Positions 35,501-43,351 are shown, counted from the first letter of the stretch. The stretch: DNA of 64,000 bases from an uncultured Candidatus Saccharibacteria bacterium (GCA_946530965.1 CAMNAK010000002.1:308442-372441), one strand, 5' to 3'. Program-made: numbers and translations. The notes: generated by a model from the sequence alone, not told the origin.

Positions 35501-36001
35501 GTCCGTATTCGCGAAGATGCAGTTAACCAATCTGTTCACGCGAATCGTGCGGCAGATTTGGCGGCAATCAATGGTATGTCTACTACGAACGCGGCTGGCC
35601 AAAAACTTGTCGATACTACCGGTATGGACTTCGTGAACGGCATTACTGATAATAGTAGCGCTTTGCGAACTCAATATGTCGAAGCTGCAAAGAATGGCGA
35701 CACGGTTCGTATGGAATCTATTCAGATTGCTATCGAGTCTAAATATCGCGATAATCTCCGTAATGCTGGCGTAACCTTGTCTGAAGACGCCGAAGCCATG
35801 ATGCTCGCAACGCTTCAAGAGGTCTACACAAGACTCAATAATGCTGTAGATGACCTTAGTATCAATAATCCTACTCATCCTAACGATGTCTTTAATGGCG
35901 CAAATGATGATGAGAGGAGACTCAATAGGGATGCAAGAGATGGCTTTGTTGATTTGTTGAACGGTCGCATGGATAGAAGAAGAAGGAATATGAGGAGATA
36001 G
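32582..36001 (+). CDS. TrbL/VirB6-like polytopic membrane protein, paralogue 4
   Basis: An 1139-residue protein (L4), the longest of the family. A signal peptide spans about residues 9-32 (LILALFLSLFFGGMISQASFA). The outer region runs to about 285, then GFFTCPLAESMSNFLKTVYDIF, KAWSSFRDIANAMLVVALLIVILSQ, GITNYGIKKSLPKIV and NLSYLICQGAIDLSNIFG. Spans continue to about 590, ending at FIPRIIMKSL. The following 550 residues are Arg/Asn/Ala-rich and helical, longer than in the paralogues. A segment near 800-900 (GNGEAGRDALLQCLRTNG, IKKKDRYLFNRLQAIKRN) parallels the L2 and L3 C-terminal blocks. It overlaps its partner gene by 8 nt. Confidence 0.72.
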   Translation: MTKSIFKCRRKTLILALFLSLFFGGMISQASFAQEGRYASYSDAAAKITYDYVYHIARGADSDYSGPSGQAPNFYGGDIAHASSATCGMSFLMKPGYKIMPYDRNDSSITAENIIVVKSDNLEDDVDFGIGGSPIQSNEYYVRATWAIISYPDKSADLVMFGNTEGRAQGPDECGTSGNETCGLGYEWAYSCKNLFSDDITVSEYSDTWDNFVLGSTSDLSAVGHWRPASPYGNGGCTSSHFNGSFESHATCTMLNPYVHDSLSEEQKAAAAAAITYDQQTQEEQCGGVVGFFTCPLAESMSNFLKTVYDIFSDFFLNIDPAVFSGNKRGTPGYAIHKAWSSFRDIANAMLVVALLIVILSQISGFGITNYGIKKSLPKIVIAALMVNLSYLICQGAIDLSNIFGHRIGDIFEGMLEASGGPIHSDAFQGSTIATLIFVLVAVIVAIIHFGARIWVALIVLLLICAVAMFIMLAVSVIRQALCILAVVVSPVALCCYMIPGTKGVFNKWFGIFKGVLIAYPMTSLVVYGSSYASSILLKAWGFTSQVGADNFFETFLKSIAGLLVVTVPYFFIPRIIMKSLTVLEGISSRIGNALIRNTSGAVRGSAFAQRQNDAQEFRRNVRRAGLHYNRRTGTVENRRRPGNNAVTRAFARARDAYYNHPSRAMYARNANAMAAQRRRGRSYLTGDNQLDQILQDRSGDSADLLREKAALRRRLAFNRRMGLSTAGITRRVNRMFGAGGQFESFTPQAFRNTAGDFTGVRSDFETTQENINNSTQNQRTREYIKQIEAQSGLTEESMSDSIIDAANSGNTELTSAYITVLLGNGEAGRDALLQCLRTNGLSGAALEIIADSVSVAEMNDIKKKDRYLFNRLQAIKRNRAIGAGNMNNDANFRMNCQDIRGMSAKQFSEMDVSAQNRLIDEITDPNIYGAGTGYNPEDGIVAAAANLAEEILSDPSLRGTISADRLSNLENIVRIREDAVNQSVHANRAADLAAINGMSTTNAAGQKLVDTTGMDFVNGITDNSSALRTQYVEAAKNGDTVRMESIQIAIESKYRDNLRNAGVTLSEDAEAMMLATLQEVYTRLNNAVDDLSINNPTHPNDVFNGANDDERRLNRDARDGFVDLLNGRMDRRRRNMRR

Positions 36002-36004
36002 AAT

Positions 36005-36616
36005 ATGGAAAAAGAGAAAAAGAAATCGATTGTTACTATCTCTGTAATCGTTGGGATCCTCTTGGTTGTTTTTGTTATTCTTACTATCCTGGCTGTTCGA
36101 AACCGTACGAACGCTACTGCGCATAAGGTTTTGCGTAGCGAGTTTGCTCGCATGATAGACAAAAAGGAAGCCGTAGACTGTACGATCTCCTGGGAAACGG
36201 AAGACTATTTGCAATATGTCAAAGGAGGCTCAATTCCGAATCCAAAAAAGCAGAGCATAACTTTTGCGGCAGACAAAGATTGGAAGAAGATTTACATGAG
36301 TCGCTATCAAACGGAAAACACAATAAAAGCTTTCTATGTTACAGAAGATAAAGCTTACATCTGGTCACCGGTCTCTGATCTACTAAAAGCAAATGAGCTA
36401 TACCAAAAAGAGGCGGAGCTGAGACGGGTGGACAGTGTTATCATAACGAGAGAAGAATTCAACGAACAGTACTTTGGTTTAAGGAAATTTATAAATAATA
36501 TGATTCCTGATTTACCTTCTGGAACCGAGATTATTTGTCGAGATGGCGGAACTTCTGGCTATTCGCAACCAAAGGATATTAAATCTTGGATAGATACCAC
36601 TACGGAGGAAAAATAA
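36005..36616 (+). CDS. Single-span partner protein 3 (extracellular Cys-pair domain)
   Basis: A 203-residue protein (s3). It starts 3 nt after the L4 stop, so it is read from the same transcript. A short basic N-terminus precedes a membrane span at about residues 9-30 (IVTISVIVGILLVVFVILTILAV). The outer domain has VDCTISWET, ADKDWKKIYMSRY, AYIWSPVSD and IICRDGG, aligning with the two Cys and W/YIW motifs of the proteins at 25191 and 31843. It lacks their long cytosolic N-terminus. It lies 3 nt upstream of the next TrbL-like gene. Function unknown. Confidence 0.7.
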   Translation: MEKEKKKSIVTISVIVGILLVVFVILTILAVRNRTNATAHKVLRSEFARMIDKKEAVDCTISWETEDYLQYVKGGSIPNPKKQSITFAADKDWKKIYMSRYQTENTIKAFYVTEDKAYIWSPVSDLLKANELYQKEAELRRVDSVIITREEFNEQYFGLRKFINNMIPDLPSGTEIICRDGGTSGYSQPKDIKSWIDTTTEEK

Positions 36617-36619
36617 AAA

Positions 36620-39600
36620 ATGAAACAGAAAAAGATATTAGTATTGGCCTGTTCGCTCGCGCTAGCTCTTTTTGTTACTGTTTCTTCTAGTTATGCGGCA
36701 AGTACTGAAACTTGTAAAAATTATGTCGAAGCGACGATCAGCGGAGCGGGAATATTGTCTGGAAATGGCAGTATTGATATGCGCTACGGTAAACCTGATG
36801 AGAGCTCTAGTAGAGAAGGGACTTTAGCATGGGTAGATGGAGATGCGGGTCCAAATGGTATGTATTATAGTGCAGATAATGTAGTCTCGATTTCGTGTTG
36901 GTATCACGCTTGGAATAATGATCATGATCCATTTTTGGGAGCTTCCTTGGGGGATAATTATTGGAACATGAATCATCTAGAAACTCAGGCACTTAAAAAT
37001 GATTATTCGTTTGAGCGATATAGTACCATGCTTACGATGTGTCACGAAGACGGCTCAGTAAAACACTTCGAGGCTGTTGGTGCATGGCTTGACGAGAGGG
37101 ATAGTGAGAGGAAATTGCTTGACGGTTACGGAACGGGCAGTAACTATAATTACCAGTTCGTCGGCTATAATACTGGCACTCTTGGAGGTAACGGCGACGA
37201 AGGAATGACGGTTTATCGTGGCAAGGATTTTTACAGCTGCGCCGATATTATGGGTTACATTCAGGATAAAAATAGTAAGCTCTATCGAGTGCAAAATGCA
37301 GAGAAACTAACAGGAAAGAATGGTACGGGTGGCTCAGAATCCTGCTCTAGCTTTTTTGAAGGTGGCCTCGAGGGCAATGATGGCAATAATTACGAAGAGA
37401 CACTAAAAGGTACGGACCGTGTTGTTTGTTCGATTTATGACCCGTCAAAGATTAAATCTGGTAGCGATGTAGTTTTTGCGGTTTCTGGTACGCAAATCGA
37501 GATGGATGATAAGGATATTCTAATAACGGTCGGTGTAAGTGCCTTGGGTGGTGGCATGCCAATCGATCCGCAAAATATTCAGCTAGTGGATTATCCTGCC
37601 AAAATCGGGGAACTAGGTCAGGGGCATTCGTTTATATCTACTTCGTCTACTCGCGAGTATGTCGACTATCCACTTACGAAAATTGCCGAAATCAAAGATG
37701 ATGACATGTCTCCAGTATCGGACGGCGATCTGCAGTATAAAAAGGTACATGTTAGGATTAAAAACTCCGAGAATGGCGGTGTTATAAATTCGGCCATCGG
37801 TCATAATCCTAATGCTTCAGAGAATTACATTGCCTTAACTATATGCCCGGCAGACTGGAAAGAAGGGGATGAGTATGATAAGTGTCTATTTATAGATACG
37901 GATGGCGTAAGTAGTGCATTTATTATGCCAGAACTTTCTACGCTAAATTTGTACGATAGCGATGAGCCCGAACCAAAGTGTACGGATAATAGTGGCGGCT
38001 GGAGCTGGTTTGCCTGCGCAGCAACAAAAGAGATTAGCGAGCAGGTTGGCAATATTTATACTTATGTAACTGGCTTTTTGAATCTAGATCCGACTGTTTT
38101 TAAGAAAGAATCTGGTCTCTATGATGCTTGGAATACTGCAAGGACTATCGCTAATGGCGTGTTAGTAATCCTCCTTCTGATTATTATCTTGTCGCAGATA
38201 TCTGGTATTGGTATCGACAATTACGGCATTAAGAAGATGTTGCCACGCATCGTTATTGGCGTGCTTCTTATAAATCTTTCGTTCATATTGTTTAGGGCAG
38301 CAGTTGATCTTGCTAATATATTTGGCTCAGCAATAACAAATATATTTGCATCGGTAACAAAAGGCATTACAGCTACTCCTCCACCTAGCGATCTCTTTAG
38401 AGATAAGCCGGGAAGAGAGTTGTTTGAAGGGGGTGCTTCCATACTGGTCGCCATAGCCGGTTTCTTCTCTATTATTGGCTTCTTGAAGAGTGGTCAATCT
38501 ATTGTTGTTCTTGCTCTTTCGGCCATAATTATTGTTGCTATTGCCGTACTTATGATGTTCTTGATATTCATTTTGAGACAGGCTCTTATTATTGTTCTAT
38601 CTACTACAGCACCTATTGCATTACTGTTCTATCTTGTTCCGGCCGGTAATGCAACCTTTAGGAAATGGACGAAACTCGTGAGTGGATTATTGATTGCGTA
38701 CCCGTTATGCAGTCTGGTTGTGAGCGGTGGTGATTTTGCTGCAAAAATTATTGTCACTGTAATGGGCGGAGCAAAAGAAATAAACTCTGGTATCTTTGCT
38801 GGCCTAGGATTTAATCCGCTGGTATATGTCATTGCTATTGCTGCCAACGTTGCTCCGATGTTCTTCTTGCCAAAGATGATTATCAATTCTACTGGTAAGC
38901 TAGGCGCTATGGTTCAGGGTGCTGCAAGAAGGCTGACCAGCCGCGCGACGGGTGCATTTGGAGCCTCGGATTTTGCAAAGAGAATGAAACATGGCGCCGA
39001 GGCGAGAGCGAATCGTATGAATGCTGGCGTTGATAGACAGGGCAACGCAACTGCCTTTGGTCGTCTAACTAGAGCGCGTAGTTCGTCTAGAAGAATGGCT
39101 GCTGAAGAGGCAGCTTCGAAGGATAGGGCTGAACGTCGTGATGCTCAATATATGGCAGACCATCCAGAACAGGCATTGTTTGAGCAGAATGTTAAAGACG
39201 AAATGCAGGCGCTTGAGGATGAGGGTGTTGATTTGGATGCCAACCATGTTACGGATGGAGAGAACGCGGTTTGGCATGCTTTGGAGAATCGTGTTACTGA
39301 TATAAACTCTGCCGAAGGACGTGCTACGATTGAGGCTATTGCACGTAGCGCATCTGCGAGCAGGACACATGGTAACAAGAAAGGTCCAATCGACGAAACG
39401 ATTATGCGTTTTATGAACGAGAGGGGCGCTTCCCAAGAGACTATGGCCGCAGTCGCGCGTGCGCGTCTCAAGCACGCTGGTAATGGTATGCTTGCGAAGA
39501 GCCCGTCGGATTATATTAAGTATCAAGATATGATTGCTGGTACGCACGTTGAAACAGATAGGGGTAACGCTAACGGAACAGCAGAAGAGCGAGCTCAAGC

Positions 39601-39844
39601 AGCACGTTATCAGACCTATCAAGATGGTGTCATGAGCAGGGTTATCCATAGCGAAGGCTTTAGCGGTGGCGCGTTGGCGGGCTATGCTGGCGGTGAAGTT
39701 GAAAATCTCGCGAATTACTACAGACGCGCTTCTGCGGCTGACCAGTCGATTATTCGTGCCGCCTACGATAATCGTGGTATTCAACGTGCTGGTGAATCTG
39801 ATACGGACACCTTCAGGGAACTACGACGAGCTATCGGACACTAG
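36620..39844 (+). CDS. TrbL/VirB6-like polytopic membrane protein, paralogue 5
   Basis: A 1074-residue protein (L5), the most diverged of the five. A signal peptide spans about residues 5-27 (LVLACSLALALFVTVSSSYA). It has the largest outer region (to about 450), with many Gly/Asn/Cys. The signature reads WSWFACAATKEISEQ, lacking the CPL triad. AWNTARTIANGVLVILLLIIILSQ, GIDNYGIKKMLPRIV and NLSFILFRAAVDLANIFG follow, with Phe-Arg where the others have Cys-Gln. The core ends at FLPKMIINSTGKL (about 760). The C-terminal 310 residues are charged and helical. Start by ATG 3 nt after the partner gene. A bidirectional terminator closes the 17-kb island. Confidence 0.72.
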   Translation: MKQKKILVLACSLALALFVTVSSSYAASTETCKNYVEATISGAGILSGNGSIDMRYGKPDESSSREGTLAWVDGDAGPNGMYYSADNVVSISCWYHAWNNDHDPFLGASLGDNYWNMNHLETQALKNDYSFERYSTMLTMCHEDGSVKHFEAVGAWLDERDSERKLLDGYGTGSNYNYQFVGYNTGTLGGNGDEGMTVYRGKDFYSCADIMGYIQDKNSKLYRVQNAEKLTGKNGTGGSESCSSFFEGGLEGNDGNNYEETLKGTDRVVCSIYDPSKIKSGSDVVFAVSGTQIEMDDKDILITVGVSALGGGMPIDPQNIQLVDYPAKIGELGQGHSFISTSSTREYVDYPLTKIAEIKDDDMSPVSDGDLQYKKVHVRIKNSENGGVINSAIGHNPNASENYIALTICPADWKEGDEYDKCLFIDTDGVSSAFIMPELSTLNLYDSDEPEPKCTDNSGGWSWFACAATKEISEQVGNIYTYVTGFLNLDPTVFKKESGLYDAWNTARTIANGVLVILLLIIILSQISGIGIDNYGIKKMLPRIVIGVLLINLSFILFRAAVDLANIFGSAITNIFASVTKGITATPPPSDLFRDKPGRELFEGGASILVAIAGFFSIIGFLKSGQSIVVLALSAIIIVAIAVLMMFLIFILRQALIIVLSTTAPIALLFYLVPAGNATFRKWTKLVSGLLIAYPLCSLVVSGGDFAAKIIVTVMGGAKEINSGIFAGLGFNPLVYVIAIAANVAPMFFLPKMIINSTGKLGAMVQGAARRLTSRATGAFGASDFAKRMKHGAEARANRMNAGVDRQGNATAFGRLTRARSSSRRMAAEEAASKDRAERRDAQYMADHPEQALFEQNVKDEMQALEDEGVDLDANHVTDGENAVWHALENRVTDINSAEGRATIEAIARSASASRTHGNKKGPIDETIMRFMNERGASQETMAAVARARLKHAGNGMLAKSPSDYIKYQDMIAGTHVETDRGNANGTAEERAQAARYQTYQDGVMSRVIHSEGFSGGALAGYAGGEVENLANYYRRASAADQSIIRAAYDNRGIQRAGESDTDTFRELRRAIGH

Positions 39845-39849
39845 AAAAC

Positions 39850-39879
39850 AAAAAACAGACTCGGGTGAGTCTGTTTTTT
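39850..39879. terminator. Bidirectional intrinsic terminator ending the TrbL-like island
   Basis: A 13-bp stem (39850-39862 with 39867-39879) with loop gggt is flanked by A and T runs. It separates the plus-strand island from minus-strand folD. Confidence 0.88.
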
Positions 39880-39881
39880 GA

Positions 39882-40670
39882 TTAAGATTTGGATTTTTCG
39901 GTAGCTTGTAAAACTCTTTCGAAGAGCATTGCAATTGTGAGTGGACCGACGCCACCTACTTTTGGCGTGAGGGTTAGGTCTTTTCTTTCGCGAACTTCTT
40001 CGTCGAGGTCACCCTTGATTACGCCGCCTTCGCTTGCTGTGCCAGCATCAACTACGGTTGCGCCTTGCTTTAGCATGGAAGATTTGATTAATCCTGGAAC
40101 GCCCGTAGCAGTTACAACGACATCGTAATTGATTAATTCATTTAGGTCGTCGCCTTTATCGAAAGTGGTAATGTCGTAGTTGCTCTCGCGCCACATTTTT
40201 GTGAGCGGTCGGCCGACGAGTTTGCCTTGGCCAACGATGGCGAGCTTGCTCTTTTGAAGCTCTACGCCGTAGCTTGTAAGTAGCCAGTGAATTGCCATTG
40301 CGGTAGCTGTATCGGATTGCTCGCGAAGACCATCGACGTCTTTTTCTAGAGGAATCATCTCGAGAATAGAATTATCTACTTCTTTGAGTGGCAGCTGAAC
40401 GATAACGCCATGGATATTTGGATCGTTCGCGACGCGCGTCATCTCTTGCTCGGCGTTGTCTTCGTTAATCTTCGTGATTTCTACGTCGATATTGATGTCG
40501 CCACCATACTGCTCTTTAAGAGTCATGTATTTTGCGATAACTGGGCTGTCGTTGTCGTAGATGATGCTGAGCTTCGGAAAAAGCTTGCGCCCACGTAAGC
40601 TTCGTACCTGGGCGGCTTGGCGTTCCTTGATAAAATCTGCGAGCTCGGTTCCGTTTAGTATTTTGCTCAT
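39882..40670 (-). CDS. folD: Bifunctional methylenetetrahydrofolate dehydrogenase/cyclohydrolase
   Basis: A 262-residue FolD that interconverts 5,10-methylene-THF, methenyl-THF and 10-formyl-THF with NADP. The catalytic Tyr-X3-Lys is in KYMTLKEQYG, VIVQLPL follows at about residue 93, EKDVDGL after that, and the NADP loop is VGQGKLVGRPL. The C-terminal PKVGGVGPLTIAML is intact. The start overlaps the murB stop by 4 nt (ATGA), so the pair is translationally coupled in a murB-folD unit. The length is slightly short for the family. Confidence 0.95.
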   Translation of the reverse strand: MSKILNGTELADFIKERQAAQVRSLRGRKLFPKLSIIYDNDSPVIAKYMTLKEQYGGDINIDVEITKINEDNAEQEMTRVANDPNIHGVIVQLPLKEVDNSILEMIPLEKDVDGLREQSDTATAMAIHWLLTSYGVELQKSKLAIVGQGKLVGRPLTKMWRESNYDITTFDKGDDLNELINYDVVVTATGVPGLIKSSMLKQGATVVDAGTASEGGVIKGDLDEEVRERKDLTLTPKVGGVGPLTIAMLFERVLQATEKSKS

Positions 40671-41680
40671 TCGTCTCCTAATTCCATCGGCTCTTGTTCT
40701 AGGGTATAGCCGAATTTGTCTTCGACGGTCTTGATAATCTCTTTGCGAGCGGCGTCAAGATCGCTGTAATTCTTTGCGCTCTCGTTTACGAGGACGAGGG
40801 AAGCAGTCTCCCAAACGCGCATACCATGGATAAGTTTACCCTTGAGACCAGCGTTTTCTAGGAGCCAGCCAGAAGGAACTTTACCGCCGTCCCAGACTGG
40901 AATGCCTTTCTTCTCGGCCTTGATAGATTCTTCTGGATCAAGGTAGACGTTCTTGAAGAAGCTGCCGCTACTTGCGATAAATTCTGGATTTGGAAGCTTG
41001 GTGCGGACGGCATGGACTGCCTTGCGGATGTTTTCTGGAGTGTATTCGTCGATATTGTTATCGTCGAGATATTTCTGTAGGGAATTGTAGAAAGGTGGCT
41101 TGAGCTCTTTCTTTTCTAGTGCGACGGTAATCTTTGTGATGAAGTAACGACCAATCTCGTCGCCAGAGTTGAAAATACTGTGGCGGTAGCTAAGGTCTAG
41201 CCTCTTTGCGTCAAGAGTGACGAACTTCTCGGTCTTTGTATCATAAGCTTCGACATTAACGAGAGTCTGTGCGATATCTTGGCCATAAGCGCCAACGTTC
41301 TGGACTGGAGCAGCGCCAACTGTGCCGGGAACGGCGCTAAGGCATTCGATGCCAGACCAGCCATATTTGGTGCTGTAGCGAACGAAATCGTCGAGAATTT
41401 CGCCACTGGCAGACCAGAGCTGGATTTTGCCGTCTTTCTCTGGGGCAACTTCGCCCATGCCAAGAAGTTTGTTTACGAGAATAACGCCATCAAAACCACC
41501 ATCGCGACCAACGATGTTGCTACCTTCGCCAAGAACATAGACTGGAAGATCGCGCTCTTTTGCGAAAGCGTAGGCCTCTGGGATGTCAGACTCTTTACGA
41601 ATCTCGATCACGAAGCGGGCAGGGCCACCTAGGCGCATAGTTGTTAATCTGGAAATTGGCACATTCTCTCGTATTTTCAT
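40667..41680 (-). CDS. murB: UDP-N-acetylmuramate dehydrogenase
   Basis: About 337 residues from the ATG at 41680 (MKIRENVPISRLTTMRLGGPA). An upstream ATG (41686) and a longer frame to 41755 exist, but a TATAAT at 41687-41692 ends 6 nt before this ATG and would exclude them from the transcript. MurB reduces enolpyruvyl-UDP-GlcNAc to UDP-MurNAc with NADPH and FAD. FAD-binding segments VLGEGSNIVGRDGGFDGVI and GTVGAAPVQNVGAYGQDI, the catalytic-region RLDLSYRHSIF, and the serine in SSGSFFKNV are present. With HTH-MurA at the window start it supplies the first two committed steps of peptidoglycan synthesis. Confidence 0.95.
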   Translation of the reverse strand: MKIRENVPISRLTTMRLGGPARFVIEIRKESDIPEAYAFAKERDLPVYVLGEGSNIVGRDGGFDGVILVNKLLGMGEVAPEKDGKIQLWSASGEILDDFVRYSTKYGWSGIECLSAVPGTVGAAPVQNVGAYGQDIAQTLVNVEAYDTKTEKFVTLDAKRLDLSYRHSIFNSGDEIGRYFITKITVALEKKELKPPFYNSLQKYLDDNNIDEYTPENIRKAVHAVRTKLPNPEFIASSGSFFKNVYLDPEESIKAEKKGIPVWDGGKVPSGWLLENAGLKGKLIHGMRVWETASLVLVNESAKNYSDLDAARKEIIKTVEDKFGYTLEQEPMELGDE

Positions 41681-41760
41681 GGACATATTATACCATCGAA
41701 TGGGGCTGTTGTTTAGGGGGGGCTTATCGGCTATCTTGGGGTTTGTTTTGTGCAAAAAGC

Positions 41761-41787
41761 GTAAAAGTTAACTAGGTTAACTTTTAC
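41761..41787. repeat. Perfect 12-bp palindrome with GTTAAC half-sites
   Basis: gtaaaagttaac and its exact reverse complement flank a 3-nt tag (41761-41772 with 41776-41787). It lies upstream of murB and downstream of the broken DUF3592-like gene. It may be a hairpin or an operator. Confidence 0.65.
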
Positions 41788-41835
41788 ATTTTTCGAAACA
41801 AACAATATGCTTGTATTTTTGCGCAAGCTTGACTA

Positions 41836-41859
41836 GTTTGACAAGTTAACCTGTCAAAC
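41836..41859. repeat. Second inverted repeat with GTTAAC centre
   Basis: gtttgaca and tgtcaaac pair around agttaacc. It shares the gttaac core with the palindrome 50 bp away. The rest of 41788-41887 shows no gene. Confidence 0.55.
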
Positions 41860-41887
41860 CTGCGAATCAGTCCTACTTGCACGAAAC

Positions 41888-42346
41888 TTAGCCTAGTGCT
41901 CTGAACGTAGACCAGACATAGCTAATAACTATGAAAAGAATTATCCCAACAATCAAGCAGGTTGAAGCTGTAGACATAATTCTGTTTGCGTTGTTTTGGT
42001 ACAACTTTGGTCTACTAGAACTGTCGAATCTGTAGCGAAGTTTAGTTTCTTCCTTGAGGTTTGGACAAGGAACATTTTTCTTGCCAGACAAATCTTTTAC
42101 CTCGATTTCGGTATAGTCTTACCCTTCGACGGAGACATTGGCGTAGGCAATAAAGCCACCCTTGCGGAAACCATCAGTTTTGATTGGGGTAACGTTTACA
42201 ATCTTGCCGCGGCAGACTTTGCGGGTCTGTAGATAGATTGCGATTATTAATTTGTATAGGCCAAACAGAAAAATGATAACCGATGGTAACAGTAGAAGCT
42301 GTAATTCGTGACTATATAGAAATAGTGCTGGGTTCATAAAAATCAT
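41888..42346 (-). pseudogene. DUF3592-like membrane protein interrupted by an in-frame TAA
   Basis: Two open stretches lie in the same frame, separated by one TAA at 42119-42121. Upstream (start probably at 42346 or 42337, after a TATAAT) there are two membrane spans and then CRGKIVNVTPIKTDGFRKGG, ending YANVSVEG. Downstream the frame continues without break as DYTEIEVKDLSGKKN, then KLRYRFDSSSRPKLYQNNANR and a final span. Together they resemble a single small membrane protein with a DUF3592-type domain (spans on both sides of a beta-rich domain). This suggests a recent nonsense mutation. Two separate proteins or a sequence error are alternatives. Confidence 0.6.
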
Positions 42347-42395
42347 TAAGATAATTATACTATTTATGGTTTTAAGCAAGACGAAAACGGCGTTA

Positions 42396-42401
42396 TATAA
42401 T
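42396..42401 (+). promoter_or_regulatory. -10 element of tRNA-Arg
   Basis: TATAAT lies 10 nt upstream of the mature tRNA 5' end; a weak -35 (TTAAGC) lies 18 bp before it. Confidence 0.55.
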
Positions 42402-42411
42402 AGCCATAGAT

Positions 42412-42488
42412 GCACCCGTAGCTCAGCGGATTAGAGCACTGGTTTCCGGTACCAGGTGTCGCACGTTCGAATCGTGTCGGGTGTACCA
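42412..42488 (+). tRNA. tRNA-Arg(CCG), CCA encoded
   Basis: The cloverleaf has acceptor GCACCCG/CGGGTGT (first pair G-U), D stem GCTC/GAGC, anticodon stem CTGGT/ACCAG with loop TTCCGGT (anticodon CCG), and T arm GCACG-TTCGAAT-CGTGT (one G-U pair). ACCA ends the gene. It reads the CGG codon. Confidence 0.94.
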
Positions 42489-42493
42489 TTCGA

Positions 42494-42548
42494 GTTTTAA
42501 ATACAAAAAACAGGAATAATTATCATTCCTGCTTTTCGTATTTAAAAC
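42494..42548 (+). terminator. Two-part hairpin after tRNA-Arg
   Basis: An 11-bp outer stem (gttttaaatac/gtatttaaaac) encloses caggaat/attcctg followed by cttttc. It probably ends the tRNA transcript. Confidence 0.7.
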
Positions 42549-42597
42549 CCAGCCGCTTACAATTGATGAGATAGTTATTATGCTAATATATAGACAT

Positions 42598-43314
42598 ATG
42601 GGCATAGTAGGACATCTAATTGGCGCTACAATAGATCATGCTATTACGACTTTTGCTTCCAAAGACGTAATTCGCGAAGCAGTTGAACAGGAAGCTCGCT
42701 CGCATCAGGGATTAACGCAGGATAAAAAAGACGAAATAGTGAAGCGCGCGACGGACCTCTTATGGTCGTCGGTTCTATGCCAAAGAATGATGCCCTGGGC
42801 TATCTTTTTTGATCTCGCAGTTATTATTATTACTATTGAGGTTATGCGGAATCCATTTGGTCTAACCATTCCTTTTATAGTTTATTTTATAGTTTTTGTT
42901 GTTATTGCTTTGGCGAATATCCCACTTCTAATAAAGGGAATTATTTATTATTACTTAAAAGCTGATTCTTATTTAAAACAGAATATTCACGTTGGCGCTG
43001 ATGGTATAGTTGCAAGAATTGAAAAGAAAGCGGCAGATATAGAAAGAAAAGAGGCAGAGGCTATAGAAGAAGAAAAAAGAGAAAAAATAAAAAAGAAACT
43101 AAAGTATCAATGTGCTGATTGTGATCAGGTTACAAAATATGGCGCGAATTACTGCTCGGGCTGTGGAAAGAAAATTAATTGGGAAAAACTGATTGACGAA
43201 AAGCTGCATGGTCGCAAAAAACATGTTTATCGCTGCGACTCGTGCGATACAGAGATTAAGCCCGGAATGAAGTACTGTCCTGGTTGTGGTGACGAGCTCG
43301 ATTGGTCAGAATAG
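42598..43314 (+). CDS. Membrane protein with two C-terminal zinc ribbons
   Basis: About 238 residues from the ATG at 42598 (MGIVGHLIGATIDHAI). An ATG at 42580 lies within the putative extended -10 (TGC TAATAT), so I exclude it. Two hydrophobic segments lie at about residues 63-85 and 92-115. A Lys/Glu coiled-coil follows at about 135-165. Two zinc ribbons of the CX2C-n-CX2C type come next: CADCDQ with CSGCGKK, then CDSCDT with CPGCGDE. Double zinc ribbons often mediate nucleic-acid or protein contacts. The specific function is not known. Confidence 0.75.
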   Translation: MGIVGHLIGATIDHAITTFASKDVIREAVEQEARSHQGLTQDKKDEIVKRATDLLWSSVLCQRMMPWAIFFDLAVIIITIEVMRNPFGLTIPFIVYFIVFVVIALANIPLLIKGIIYYYLKADSYLKQNIHVGADGIVARIEKKAADIERKEAEAIEEEKREKIKKKLKYQCADCDQVTKYGANYCSGCGKKINWEKLIDEKLHGRKKHVYRCDSCDTEIKPGMKYCPGCGDELDWSE

Positions 43315-43351
43315 AAGCACTGCTAGACTTCACGAATAACAGGGGTATAGA

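Noticed and set aside
35480..36214. 244-codon minus-strand frame opposite the end of paralogue L4 and the s3 gene
   Set aside because: It overlaps two well-supported plus-strand genes and has no coherent domain or promoter.
39065..39784. 239-codon minus-strand frame opposite the L5 tail
   Set aside because: Shadow of a low-complexity, charged coding region.
42423..42605. 60-codon minus-strand frame with RHDSNVRH
   Set aside because: Antisense of tRNA-Arg and its terminator, another typical tRNA shadow.
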